Assembly: GCA_030847615.1 (NCBI GenBank) | Contig: JAUMIR010000015.1 | Location: 8,201,501 to 8,265,500 of the forward strand | From: Gambelia wislizenii | Lineage: Eukaryota; Chordata; Lepidosauria; Squamata; Crotaphytidae | Length of the DNA: 64,000 nt | Reading direction: 5' to 3' | Part shown: piece by piece, positions 44,130 through 54,331 of the stretch | Position numbering within the stretch: position 1 is the stretch's first letter | Layout: the number at the start of each line of letters is the position of its first letter | Notes under the pieces: generated by a model | Database searches by the model: none | The model's input: only the letters and a program-made list of their open reading frames with translations | Told to the model about the DNA's origin: nothing | Program-made: the position numbers and the translations under genes

Positions 44130-44450
44130 TCATGAACACATAATTCTTGTTGTTAACTGCCTTCAAGTCCACTTTGACACATGATAGCTCCATGAGTGAG
44201 ACATCTCCAAGATCCTCTGTGTTCTACCACCCTGCTTATGTCTTGCAGGTTCAGGCCTGTGGACACCCTGATTGAGTCCATCTGATGTGTGGTCATCCTT
44301 TCTTTTGTTCCCTTCCACCTTTCCTAGCATTGTTGATTTTTCTATTGAGCTGTGTCTTCTTATGATATGACCGAAGTATGACAGTCTCAGTTTAATCATC
44401 TTGGCTTCTAGTGAGAGCTCTGGCTTGATCTGCTCTAAGACCTATATGTG
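44130..44450 (-). mobile_element. Bov-B (RTE) LINE 3' end
   Basis: The minus strand encodes the typical RTE/Bov-B C-terminus with breaks (KLRLSYFGHIIRRHSSIEKS, MLGKVEGNKRK). The 3' tail at 44140-44185 (GTTGTTAACTGCCTTCAAGTCC on the plus strand) is the sequence shared with Sauria SINE tails. Confidence 0.8.
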
Positions 44451-44484
44451 AGTGAGACATCTCCAAGACCCCAACTGAGGTTAG

Positions 44485-44790
44485 GTATTACAAGTGGAAT
44501 GAATATTCATAAATATTTGAAACATATTCAAAATATTGTATTCTTAAGTGCTGGGATATCCTGAGAAGGAAAATCCTAGATGGGCAAGGGTACTTGTAGT
44601 TTCGTACTTACTCTGTGTGAAAAATGTGTGTGAGGGGGGAGTTGCACATATAACTCCATTTTCTGCACAGAAAATAACATTTCTGTGAAGAAAACAGTTT
44701 TCCTCTACAGAAAGCAACATTTTCTGAGCAGATACTATTTTCCATGCAGGAAACTTGTTTTCTGTGGAGGAAACTGGTTTCATGCACAGA
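44485..44790 (+). repeat. Dispersed GCACAGAAAA repeat family, copy 5
   Basis: Head AAGTGGAATGAATATTC, AAAATCCTAGATGGGCAAGG, then repeated TTTTCTGCACAGAAAATAA-like units up to ATGCACAGAAATATAGG. Confidence 0.6.
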
Positions 44791-44799
44791 AATATAGGC

Positions 44800-45734
44800 T
44801 GGCATCTCATTGACAGGTTACGTTATGATAAACTGACTTGCAATTGCATAAGGTTGAACATCTGTATTCTCAAGAGGGATGCCGCGAGACAGCTACACCA
44901 TTGGGACCACTGTACAGGCAGAGCCAGCAATGTGTTCATTGTGAAAACATCCCAATGGACAATGTGTACCATAGTGCAAAGTGTCCCAAAGCACATATCC
45001 CATTGCTCAATGGGAGCCCCTGCTGCTCAATGGGACATCTTGTGCATCAGCACAATGCACTAGCATGGTTGTTTATCGTGCCAGTGGCCTTTGCCATTAT
45101 AATTATACATTGACACTCAGAAGCAGGATCTCAGTCATTGTTTTCTATCGAAAATTGCTGTCTTCTGCACTGTGAACCAGTTTTTTTTTTCTGAACAGAA
45201 AATGCCATTTAAAAAAAAAAGAAATTGGGAAAAAATCTTGGGAAGGGGGCATAGAATATATTGTAGACTGCATCTTTAAATACATAGTTTCCAATAATTT
45301 CCTCATAACAAGGGTGGAAATGATATTATTTACTGGTCAGAATGAAGTGTACAGATTTAAATACCTGTTGGGTATATGGAGACAAGGGATATGTCTTTCT
45401 CCCTGGTAACAGCTCCAAATGTTTGTTGCTTTCTAAGAGCCTTTTGGCAAGGAGGTCCGCATCACCCAGATGTTCTCACACCCAAGCACGGGTGGGCCAC
45501 TCATGTAGGAGTAGGGGCTCCTCTGGGCCTCAGTGCATCACCTGACCATAAAGAAATGTCTATATAATGAGTGCCACAGGATGGATTATATAAACCATGT
45601 GTATTAAGATGCTCTGGGCTTGAGACCGTGAATGATGCTTGATAATTTTTTCCTGTGTTTTGGATAGTGAATGTTGACTCCTGACTTTTGGGCTGGCCTT
45701 GGACCAGGAGGCCTTTTTATCAATTTCTTTCTGA
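44800..45734. other. Unassigned; repeated ATTGCTCAATGGG motifs at 44895-45035
   Basis: 44895-45060 has several CCCATTG/CAATGGG elements in both orientations and overlapping open frames, perhaps a foldback repeat remnant. 45130-45245 resembles a reversed scrap of the GCACAGAAAA family. The rest shows nothing. Confidence 0.35.
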
Positions 45735-45925
45735 CAGTAAGAGCTGTTTGTCAGTGGAACACACTCCCTCAGAGTGTGGTGGGGTCTCTTTCCATTGAGG
45801 TCTTTAAACAGAGGCTGGATGGCCATCTGTCAGGGATGCTTTGATCATGATTCCTGTGTGGCAGGGAGTTGGACTGGATGGCCCTCATGGTCTCTTCCAA
45901 CTCTACAGTTCTACAATTCTATGAA
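45735..45925 (+). mobile_element. CR1 3' end
   Basis: Starts at ACAGTAAGAGCTGTTTGTCAG and ends at ACAATTCTATGAAAG. The next 37 bases match the 3' flank of the CR1 at 4813. Confidence 0.9.
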
Positions 45926-45962
45926 AGAATTTACTAATCTGATATTCTTATGTCAAGCTATG
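45926..45962 (+). repeat. CR1 3'-flank segment shared with 4768-4812
   Basis: From CTATGAAAGAATTTAC (45919) to CAAGCTATG, 43 of 44 bases equal the complement of 4768-4812, in the same position relative to the CR1 end. Confidence 0.85.
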
Positions 45963-46317
45963 ATGGAAAATTAACAGCAGCAATAGCACTGGCATTTTGA
46001 TGAAATTTGTCATAACTTCTTTCTTTTCTATTAGAGGATGCCCTTTTGTGTAATTGAAAAAATCCAAGCTCTGCTCACAATTTTAAAGTATTTATTTTAA
46101 TGTATCAACTGACTCAACATCAGTCTCACATATCTCTGTGAAGAACCCCAAAGATCTCAGCTACAAGGGACATCCCTCTGTGACTAAAAATCAGGAGGCT
46201 CACAGCCAGGCTCAGGCAACTGAGTTTAGAAATATGGAGGTTCACATACTAAAAACAAAAAGTTCTTAAAACCCAGCAAAAGATTCTAGAGGCAACAGTG
46301 TTGATGCAGCATTGAGC
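45963..46317. other. Downstream flank of gene 2
   Basis: No features recognised. Weak similarity to the gene 1 flank appears only in the last 50 bases before the polyadenylation signal. Confidence 0.4.
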
Positions 46318-46323
46318 TTTATT
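46318..46323 (-). promoter_or_regulatory. Polyadenylation signal AATAAA of beta-protein gene 2
   Basis: TTTATT in GATGCAGCATTGAGCTTTATTAAGAAAGA, the counterpart of the gene 1 signal, about 414 bp past the stop codon. Confidence 0.75.
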
Positions 46324-46736
46324 AAGAAAGAAGGCAGGAGAGAGGAGCAGGAAAAAACAATGCCATGAGGAGCTAATGAATAACATCCACATGTGATGGC
46401 AATGCAAACATATATCGAGGAGAACAAAAATAATAGACAGTGACTTTTTCAAAGTCTCAAGAAGTCATTCTTCAGTGGCATAACAAAAGGTATGCAAAAT
46501 ATGTGGTGACATAACAGACAATATTGAAAGTAAGAAGAGAATATACAAGGACAAACGAGATAGTAATGTGACTAACCAGCTATGATATACAAGACGTGCT
46601 GAGCACCCACATTTCTGCCCATAGTTAGAGATGAAAAATAAGGGTCCTCTACATTTCTCAAATACCACATCTCCAAGTCCTAGATCAGCATCTTGTTTTT
46701 ATATCCACATCATTCCTTCCATGGAGTCATTGGCAT

Positions 46737-47213
46737 CTAACAAGGTCCACAGCTGCCAGAACTGTAGTAAGGTAGACATCTCCGGGAGTATCTTCTCCAG
46801 CCGCCATATCCTCCCCAGTATCCACTACCATATCCTCCACCATATCCTAACCTGCCATATCCCCCAGAGGATGATCCACCAGAAAACCCACCACTGGAGC
46901 CCAAGGCTGAATAGCCATAGCCACTGCAGGGACTGATGGCAGACACAGCAGCTGGCTCACCGGTGGAGGAGAGAATTGGTCCTGGGATGGACACCACGGC
47001 GGCGGGTGGCTGGACCACAACTTCAGACCCTGTAAGCTGGCTGCTGCAAGCCACAGGGCCATAGCCAAGCCCAGCACCAACTCCAACACCAAAGCCACCC
47101 CCAGAAAGGGCGCCACCAACTCCATATGCTGGGACTAGTCCACAAGAGCCAACACCACCATAGCCATAGCCAACGCCACAAGGTGCACTGCACACAGATC
47201 CACAGTAGGACAT
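46737..47213 (-). CDS. Corneous beta-protein (beta-keratin), gene 2
   Basis: 158 residues, clearly paralogous to gene 1. N-terminus MSYCGSVCSAPCG; core box about residues 58-92 (SSQLTGSEVVVQPPAAVVSI, then PGPILSSTGEP); Gly/Tyr-rich section 107-138; identical basic and Cys-rich end (GWRRYSRRCLPYYSSGSCGP). Compared with gene 1, it has a longer glycine-rich section before the core (around residues 32-54) and has lost one GGYSGGYC-like unit in the tail. The start was chosen at 47213, because a splice acceptor (CCCTTCTCAG, AG at 47235-47236) precedes it by 21 bases. The CDS has no breaks. It is expected to act with other beta-proteins in cornified scale cells; tissue cannot be read from the sequence. 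Confidence 0.95.
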   Translation of the reverse strand: MSYCGSVCSAPCGVGYGYGGVGSCGLVPAYGVGGALSGGGFGVGVGAGLGYGPVACSSQLTGSEVVVQPPAAVVSIPGPILSSTGEPAAVSAISPCSGYGYSALGSSGGFSGGSSSGGYGRLGYGGGYGSGYWGGYGGWRRYSRRCLPYYSSGSCGPC

Positions 47214-47462
47214 CTTGATGTGGTGGAGTGTGATCTGAGAAGGGAAGGGAAAAGATGAACCTGAATAAAGTAAAAGAAGACAAAAGCAGCAAGTTCCTAG
47301 AATTTTCTTGCAAATGTGAAATGTGAATTTGGCAGTGGGATGCTCAGTGGTAGTGGAGAGGCATACAGATCTCAAAGAGTCCAAGTGAGGGGAAAAAACT
47401 TTCTTATCTGAGAAATAGAGATTTTCCATAATTCAAGGGTAAAATACTCCCAGTTGCTTGAC

Positions 47463-47988
47463 TAAGGCCTTATCTGTATAGGTCATTTATCCCATTCTGC
47501 CCCCATGTGAGGGCCCTGCTGTCCAGATGATGCAGGGCATTTGACTATTCTGCCCCCAGGCAGTCCTTATGACCCCCGGAGCAGAAGCAGGGCTCATACA
47601 GAAGCAAGCCTGGGTAGGGCCCAATATAGCATTCTAAAATAATATCTAGCTTACGCCATTTCTGCTGGGGGGGGGGGAAACAGCTCAGGCCCTGCATGTC
47701 CATGGGAGCCTGTCCTTGCTGGATGCCCCATTGCTCTAGCTGCCCTTACTTTTCTGGGTCTGAGCAGTTAGTCTACAACAGGTGACCAAGGCTGGTCACA
47801 TGTAGCAGCTCTTTTCACGTGGTCGGCTTTCTGGACTTGGCTGGGCAAGAAAAATGGCAGCAGCAGTTACAGTGACAGGCCAGCATTCTGTCTGGTCTTC
47901 AGTCCTTTTCATCCAGATAAGAGGGGCAGTACAGGTCTCATCCATGTCTGAGATATGCCAGCAGGGAGCTCATGTAGATAAACCCTTA
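47463..47988. mobile_element. MITE with CTAAGGSYTTATCTRYA ends
   Basis: Left end CTAAGGCCTTATCTGTATAG and right end ATGTAGATAAACCCTTAG are inverted. The inner GTCCATGGGAGCCTGT and CAGCATTCTGT sections match 60853-62258. Confidence 0.75.
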
Positions 47989-48184
47989 GTCTATGGCAGT
48001 TTCTTCTACTTTACTTTAAGTAATCTAGATGTGTTTAAAAGCAACTTAACCATTATTACTGTTATTAGATATTGCAAGAATCCTGTGGAAAATACTTCTA
48101 TGTCCTTCCCATGTCTGCATGTTTTAGATATATAATTCTGCACTGTCCTCATTTTAGAAAGAAAAACAAGTAATTTTATCAATT

Positions 48185-48500
48185 TTATTCCTGCTGTGAG
48201 AAAATCTTGAAAAATTTGACAGAGTTCAAAGACAAGTCACAGTTAGGGATTTTTTCTGCACAAAATTGGCATGAGGTTTAAGGTTTTTGTGTGTGCAAGT
48301 ATGTAGAAAACAGCATTTTCTGTGAGGAAAATATTGTTGCACAGAAATACATTTTTCTGTCCAGAAAATGCTGCTTCTTGTATAGTAAATGTTGTTTCCT
48401 GCATTAGAAAATATGTCAAATTTTGTGCAGAACAAATTAGAAACTGGAAAGATTCTTGTCGGTGCAGGATTCTCATCATCAGTCTTCCCTGATACTTGGA
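48185..48500 (-). repeat. Dispersed GCACAGAAAA repeat family, copy 6
   Basis: Reversed copy: TTTTTTCTGCACAAAATTGGCATG at its left and CAAGAATC-complement GATTCTTGTCGGTGCAGGATTCTC at its right. Confidence 0.6.
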
Positions 48501-48920
48501 AAACATAATTTTCATCCATCTTTTTTTTAAAAAAACTAAACAATTTCTTTTCCTAGCATCTTGAAAACTTTAAGTGTAATTAAAAAAGACAGAAATTAAG
48601 TTTGTTTTGTTAATGGGTATATACATGTGGACTCCCTACCATATGAGACTCCAAATTTTGATTTTGGAAATCCCCTGTACAATACCTGATTGTACGAAAA
48701 GTATTTTGTTGCTAAATATGTACAATGAATGCCCAAAGTTTGAACATTCCATCCAATTCACCAGGGATCACTAACACACCAGAAATCCACTCATGCATAG
48801 AAAAGAATCATAAGGTGGACAAAACACATACGTGTCAACATTTCAATGGAAAAAGAAAAAGGCTAGCCAGAAGCCCAGAGATTAACATTTCAATCATTTA
48901 CAACATCAAATAAGACTTAC

Positions 48921-48977
48921 CTGGCTGGTCAAGGAGAAGAGCCTAGGAAGCAGAAGGAAGGAGAGAAGAGCTGCCTT
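48921..48977 (-). other. Non-coding exon 1 of beta-protein gene 2
   Basis: Lies between the TATA box and the GTAAGTC donor and ends CCAGCCAG. Contains the shared TCCAAAGGCAGCT (48969-48981). The start is estimated from the TATA distance. Confidence 0.7.
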
Positions 48978-49002
48978 TGGAGGTGTCCCTTGTTGTGAGT
49001 GC

Positions 49003-49009
49003 TTTTATA
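49003..49009 (-). promoter_or_regulatory. TATA box of beta-protein gene 2
   Basis: Minus strand AGTATAAAAGCACTC, followed about 25-30 bases on by the conserved exon 1 start. Confidence 0.8.
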
Positions 49010-49405
49010 CTTTACTCCTGGCTTTGTTATGGGCGTTTGTACCCAATGCAACAATCCTAATTAGATCTTGGAAGGGGATTTTGCAACACATTGATGCATC
49101 AAGTATAGAATTGACACCAAATTTGTTTATCTCCCTTTCATTTTTGAACCCATTAGATTATCTTCAGCCCATTGCATAATCTTTGGGACATTACACCCTG
49201 CAGTTAAAGATGGGTTACCCTTGCGTCAGCAGAAAGTGGCAACCACATTTACTACTATGTCAAATATGGTGTCCAAACTGGAGGAGAGTGCCTTGATGCT
49301 TCAGAAACTATCTCATGCCATGCAGGTCTATGTTCCAAGTTTGAGGTTAGTTCTAGATTGCCACTGAATTTTGCCCAAAGTGAAATTTAAGAATTTGAAG
49401 AGTCT
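49010..49405 (-). promoter_or_regulatory. Conserved 5' flank of beta-protein gene 2
   Basis: Partner of 26566-26970, with the same order of shared sections and only small indels (for example the CTTGCGTCAGCAGAAAGTGGCAACCAC section). Confidence 0.7.
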
Positions 49406-49749
49406 GCTCAGGCAACAACAAAACCAAACCAAAACAGATATGAAAACAAAAACCAGAGGAAAATAATATGCAGGGTTTTCAAAGGAAGCTTTAAAATGTT
49501 TGGCCAAAATCCAGTATCTGCTACTTAGAGCTATAGTTATGCATACTTAATTAGATAACCTCTCCTAACCCATCCCAAAGCTGATGGAAACATTTGCCAG
49601 TTGCCATCATAATATCCCCATACAGACAGTGTCTACTAAATCCGGCTGGGGGGCGGCGGTTATAATTGTGGCAAGAGTGTCAAAATTATGACTAACTAGC
49701 AATTGTGAGAATAGCCCACATGGTGTCTCTCTGGCTTTTCTTCACAAAC
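49406..49749. other. Unassigned stretch
   Basis: AT-rich, includes a GGGGGGCGGCGG-like run near 49647; no gene or repeat recognised. Confidence 0.35.
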
Positions 49750-50212
49750 GAAGATTCAGGAAGGACTCATCCCATGCTTTCTGCAAGCATGCTGATGACT
49801 AAAAAGGCCAATCTGAGATAGACAAGTCCGGTTGCAGAAAGCACAGCAGTAGGTTTCTTTGTGTGATGTTTCTGGGTTGTGATTCTTTCTGCATTGTCGT
49901 TTCTCTTCAAGACTTGTTCGGCGTGAGTTCTCAAATAAGGCTGCAGCATTGTGGATAGTGCATATCCATGCCTCCCGGTGTGAGATCAGGGCGGACCATT
50001 GTTGGTGATCAATTTGGCCAAGCCTGAGATGTTGTTTCAGGGAGTCCTTGTATCGCTTTTTTGGAGAGCCCCTCTTACGCTGACCTGTGGTGAGTTCACC
50101 ATAGAGTACTATTTTTGGGAGGCAATGATCCTCCATCCTAGAAACATGCCCTGCCCCGCACAGCTGTGCTCTCAATATCATGGCCTCAATGCTGGTGATC
50201 CCTGCTTGCTCA
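49750..50212 (-). mobile_element. LINE ORF2 C-terminus with zinc-finger end
   Basis: The minus-strand frame reads QLCGAGHVSRMEDHCLPKIV, LTTGQRKRGSPKKRYKDSLK and, at the end, CAFCNRTCLSQIGLFSHQHA, a C2H2-like finger. This layout (post-RT region, basic linker, finger) is known from non-LTR retrotransposons. I cannot assign the clade. It ends right before a Sauria SINE. Confidence 0.7.
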
Positions 50213-50225
50213 AGGACACCAAGGA

Positions 50226-50452
50226 CACATGGTATAGTGGCTTAAGCAATAGACTATGACTCTGGAGACTAGGGTTTGAATCCCTGCTCAGACATGGAAA
50301 CTCACTAGGTGACCTTGGGCAAGTCATACTCTCTCAGCTTCAGAGGAAGACAAAGACCTTACTCCAAACAAAGTTAGCCAAGAAACATCCATGATAGGTT
50401 CACCTTAGTGTCGCCATAATTCGGAAATGACTTGAAGGCACACTGCAACAAC
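50226..50452 (+). mobile_element. Sauria SINE
   Basis: Head ACATGGTATAGTGGCTTAAG, B-box region AGGGTTTGAATCCCTGCTCAG, tail AAATGACTTGAAGGCACACTGCAACAACA. Nearly complete. Confidence 0.9.
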
Positions 50453-50532
50453 AGTGATCATGAATATGAAACAGTTATCTAGATTTAATCCTGTAACTAT
50501 TTTGTATCACAATCACTACTTAGCTATTGAAA

Positions 50533-50698
50533 GCCGGCATGGTGTATGAGTGGTTGGAGCATCTGACTATGATTCTAAAGACCAAGGTTCGAATCCCTGC
50601 TCAGCCATGGAGACTCACTGGGTGACCTTGGGTAAGTTACACACTCACAGCCTCAGAGGAAGGCAAAGGCAACCCCCCATCTGAACAATTGCTGGCAA
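50533..50698 (+). mobile_element. Sauria SINE, 3' truncated
   Basis: GCCGGCATGGTGTATGAGTGG, AAGGTTCGAATCCCTGCTCAGCC, body to GAACAATTGCTGGCAAC; tail missing. Confidence 0.88.
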
Positions 50699-51181
50699 CT
50701 GGAATGCAAGTTAATAAAGTTTCCATTAGGTTTTTGGGGTGGGAGCAGGCCAGGAAAGTTTGCTCTGTTAAGTATACCATAGGTATACTAAGTAGCTGAC
50801 ACAGAATTTCAACTTTTGTGTTATTTCATTGGAGCATTTAAGCTTGTTTTGAGCAACTACCAATCTGTGCTTAAAGCAAAATCTATACATTTATATAGCA
50901 CTAAAGGAAACATAGATATGAAAGTCCATTGGGCACAACTATTTTTAGTGGCAAAAGATTAATGACCATGGGTATAAACAAGCCAACAGTAGTATAAAGG
51001 CTAGATGTGTCTCAACTGCAGGTTTTATCACTGGTCAATATTGAAGTCTTTTATGCCTTCTAATTCTTCTAATGAGTTAGAGCCAAACAATCTGTACATA
51101 ATTCCTCACTTAATAAGAAGAGAAGTACCTAATAGAAGTAATAATACCTCTTGTGTTCACCAAAAAATGTCCAGAAAACAA
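50699..51181. other. Unassigned stretch
   Basis: No feature recognised. Confidence 0.35.
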
Positions 51182-51965
51182 TGGGCTGGTTTACATGGAA
51201 GGTTTTATTGCGTTAAGTTGCGCTGTAGTGCTTTCACGCATCAGTGGTGGGTAGTTTATACGGTAATTGTTTACACAGCTATATTTTGTGGCGTTCCCAC
51301 AGCCAAATGTGGTGGGGGCATGGCCAAGCATTGGAGAGGGAAAGGAATGCCATAGGAATGCCTGCCCTGGCCCCAACTCCATGCTGAACAGCTTAGAAAG
51401 TTTTATTCCTTGCTTGAAACAGCATTTTCTTCCAAATACAGGAAAGCCAGAGAGGGGGGGGGAGAGCAGTTCAGCTTGCTACAGCCCTTCATGAAATCTT
51501 TTCTCTCCCTCCCCCATGCACAGGAAAAAAGTTGACGAACTGAGGTTTTACATACTTTTGAAACAGCAGAGAAGGTGAGAAGGAATGCTCCCTGAATGAA
51601 AATAGTTGGGAATCCTTTTTGTTTGCAAACTGGCTTGCAAAATAGTAGACAGGATTTTTGCAAGTTTCCTCTAAACGCTACAGTCTTTCCTCCCTCCCTG
51701 CCCCTCTTTTGAGCCCACCCCTGCATCATCAACCAATCACAATGCAGCTCTGCTTTAACCCTTAGCGGAATGCTAGTTTACACTGCAAATAAAGCACTAC
51801 ATTGCAAATATACCGGCAAAAATAGCGACATGCCCTGCCACGCTATATTTGGGTGTTTTACCTTCCCCCCTTCTGAATGAGGCGATGCTGTGCTGCGATC
51901 CGTGGGAACTATGAGCTATCTTAGTGGTATATTTAGGGGAATATTTGCCCGTGTAAACCACCCCA
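51182..51965. mobile_element. GTGTAAAC-ended MITE, full copy (784 bp)
   Basis: Left TIR TGGGCTGGTTTACATGG and right TIR CCCGTGTAAACCACCCCA are inverted. Another copy of its right half is at 15930-16198. The interior frames (purine-rich 51430-51720) show no transposase. Confidence 0.75.
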
Positions 51966-52276
51966 ATGTTGAAATCAGGAGACAAAATAAAGATTTCAGT
52001 AAGAATTAGAAGACCAGCGCAGGGTGGAAATTTCTACATCTATTCCTTTAAAATGTTTTTTTTTTTAAATCAATCTCATGCACATTTGCTCAGAAATAAT
52101 CATGCTGGACTGTGTTCAATAAGGTTGAATTCCTCACAGATAAATTTGGTATTGCAGACTAAGGGAAGCTAACCAATCTGGGAGCACCTAAAGGGCTATC
52201 CCCCTGCCTCAAAATGCCTCAAAATGCCTCAAAATGCCTTCTTGGTGGTGTGGAGGGAATTTCCACTATGTTTGGA

Positions 52277-52845
52277 GTACTTGCTGCTGAGAGTTTGAAG
52301 TAAATAAGAATGTTTTTTATTGGAAAATAAAAAAAATTAAAAACAAAAGCACACATGCAAAAGACATATGCAAGGCAATCATGTAGAACTAACAAAGGTC
52401 AGGTGGAAAGGTGGATAGCAGAGATAGATTTGGGAGTTTGTGATTATATTTACCAGTCTGGTCAAGCAGAGGTTCAGGAGATGAAGATGACTCAGGCTGA
52501 AAGCTTGTGGGTGTCACAGTGCATACTGACAGAGTCTAACTACACACATAGGGCTGCCAACTAGGGAGAAATATTTATACCGGAAAATGTGCCTTAAAAG
52601 TGTGATTTGGTTGCAACAATGGCTAAACAACTCTCCCACAAGGGGAACAAAGGAATGTGAGACTCTGTTGATTGTCTTTGATGGTTGGGCAATTGGCACT
52701 GATGGGCTTACAACAACCTTATATCGTTGGATAGGAAGAGACGTGGAAAAAGATGTGGTGTGGATAATGGGGGATTTCAGTCACTCTTTGTGCTGGATGA
52801 CTTTGGGTTTGGATTGCTTGAGGTGTAAGAATCAGATTAGCTTAA
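52277..52845 (-). mobile_element. LTR-like dispersed repeat, copy 2
   Basis: Partner of 4283-4812. Shared order: GTTTGAAGTAAATAAGAATG, TTATTGGAAAATAA, GATAGATTTGGGAGT, ACCAGTCTGGTCAAGCAGAGG, TGTGGATAATGGGGG. A weaker third copy seems to start at 57800. Confidence 0.5.
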
Positions 52846-53447
52846 TGGGTTTGTTTACTGAAAGGAGCTGTTTTGCAGGTTTGGGGCTACCAGACATTCT
52901 CCCAAGGCCAGCTGAACTCTGGCCTTGATCTACCAGACCCCTTCAAATGTGTCCTGGTTGATATCAACTTTTGAAATATGGCATGGGGAGGGGATGCAAT
53001 GCATGGTAACACCCAGGACCAATGTAGGCCCGTGAAACCTTTTTTGAAATGGGAAGTGAACAGGAAGTGATTTCTGCTCACTGCCTCCTGTTTTTTTAAA
53101 AAGCCTCTCCTGGACCTAATGCAGTCCTGAAAGAGGCAAAAAAATGATGAAAATGTCTTCCATATCCTTGAGGGTGTTTGGGAACTCCACCCCCCATAGT
53201 ACAATGTCTCCTGGGGGACAAATGAAGTCCCTTACCTTTTCACAGTTGCCCACACCTGATATAAATGGAATGGATATACAGAAATTAAAGAAAGAGGAAA
53301 AGGGGTTTGCATGATTGTCTTCAGTTCTGGAAACAGATTAAAAGGAGGCAGCAAATTTGATGACCCTACTCTAATAATTTACATCTGATGAGAAACTGGT
53401 CAGTTGAAGTATTAGTCTAGGCAGACCAGGGATATGATATAATCTGG
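52846..53447. other. Unassigned stretch
   Basis: No coding motif or repeat recognised. Confidence 0.35.
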
Positions 53448-53600
53448 GGCATTTATTTTTATTTTTATTGTTTTATATATTTATACCTTGCCCAATATAA
53501 AGAGATCTGAGAGTGGCTTAATAGTGTTAAAATAGGTTAAACAGGCTATAAACCATAAGATCATTTCAATAAGCTAAAACATAGTAAACAATATAAAATA
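53448..53600 (-). mobile_element. L2-type 3'UTR tail, minus
   Basis: TTTATTTTTATTTTTATTG, then ATATATTTATACCTTGCCCAA and GAGAGTGGCTTAATAGTG, the complement of the usual L2 end. Confidence 0.55.
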
Positions 53601-53617
53601 AGTTAAAAACTTTTTAA

Positions 53618-53621
<4 letters not shown>

Positions 53622-53652
<31 letters not shown>
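53622..53652. repeat. (TA)n microsatellite
   Basis: About 15 TA units. Confidence 0.95.
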
Positions 53653-53658
<6 letters not shown>

Positions 53659-53819
53659 TTAAAAAACTATACTGTAAATAACAACCTTTGAGTTGAATTA
53701 ATTATGCCTAAAGGCTTTTGTGAATTGCCAAGTTTTAACTTGGCACCTAAATGATAAAGGACTGTTGGCACCAGCTGGGCTTTAAAGGCATAGCATTCCA
53801 TAATTGGGGTGTATGTATT

Positions 53820-53945
53820 GTATTGTATGTATTGAACTGTATTCAACTGAATTGTCTGGCACTGTATTGTATATTGTGATGTTGTACCCCACCTCGACCC
53901 TGAGGGGAGAGGTGGGTAATAAATAACTAAGTAGTAAATATTATT
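53820..53945 (+). mobile_element. L2-type 3'UTR tail, plus
   Basis: TGTACCCCACCTCGACCCTGAGG, GAGGTGGGTAATAAATAAC: the end of an L2-like LINE or its SINE partner. Confidence 0.5.
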
Positions 53946-54331
53946 AGGTCTCAATAACTGAAACTGACCTCATTAAAACTAACCAGACAGTGTACTGGAC
54001 ACCTTCCTAGGCTCTGTAACAAGTGTAGTGTCAAGTTCTATGCTAATGTAAGTAACTTTTCCCTTAAAGTATGTAGTAAAACATTTATAGCAGGTAGCCT
54101 TGGGTTGCTTACCTAAGCTCTCTTGGGTCTGCACTCAAAAGATTCCTCACCACTTGGAAAAGTCCTACTGGGTGGGACATTGATGATGAAATCCTGAAGG
54201 TATAATATGATTTTTTTCTGGTCTGCCTCACTGCTGTATAGTAGGCACAACAAACAATGTTTGCTGATTTCTGATCACATTCACCCTGAGACCTACACCA
54301 CCTGTACTCTAGTCATTGTCCAGACTGCTGG
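53946..54331. other. Unassigned stretch
   Basis: Nothing recognised. Confidence 0.35.

Larger units (their letters stand above)
47235..48920 (-). other. Intron 1 of beta-protein gene 2 (in 5'UTR)
   Basis: Donor GTAAGTC starts at 48920 and the acceptor ends at 47235 on the minus strand, giving 1686 bp. It holds a MITE (47463-47988) and a GCACAGAAAA repeat (48185-48500), neither at the matching place in gene 1, so both arrived after the duplication or were lost from gene 1. Confidence 0.8.

Noticed and set aside
46737..47429. Upstream ATG giving a 230-residue beta-protein
   Set aside because: Same reasoning: the 72 extra codons cover the intron end and acceptor at 47235.
11560..50698. tRNA genes at the B-box-like GGTTCAAATCC sites
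   Set aside because: They are the heads of Sauria or second-family SINEs; no cloverleaf with a full acceptor stem is formed.
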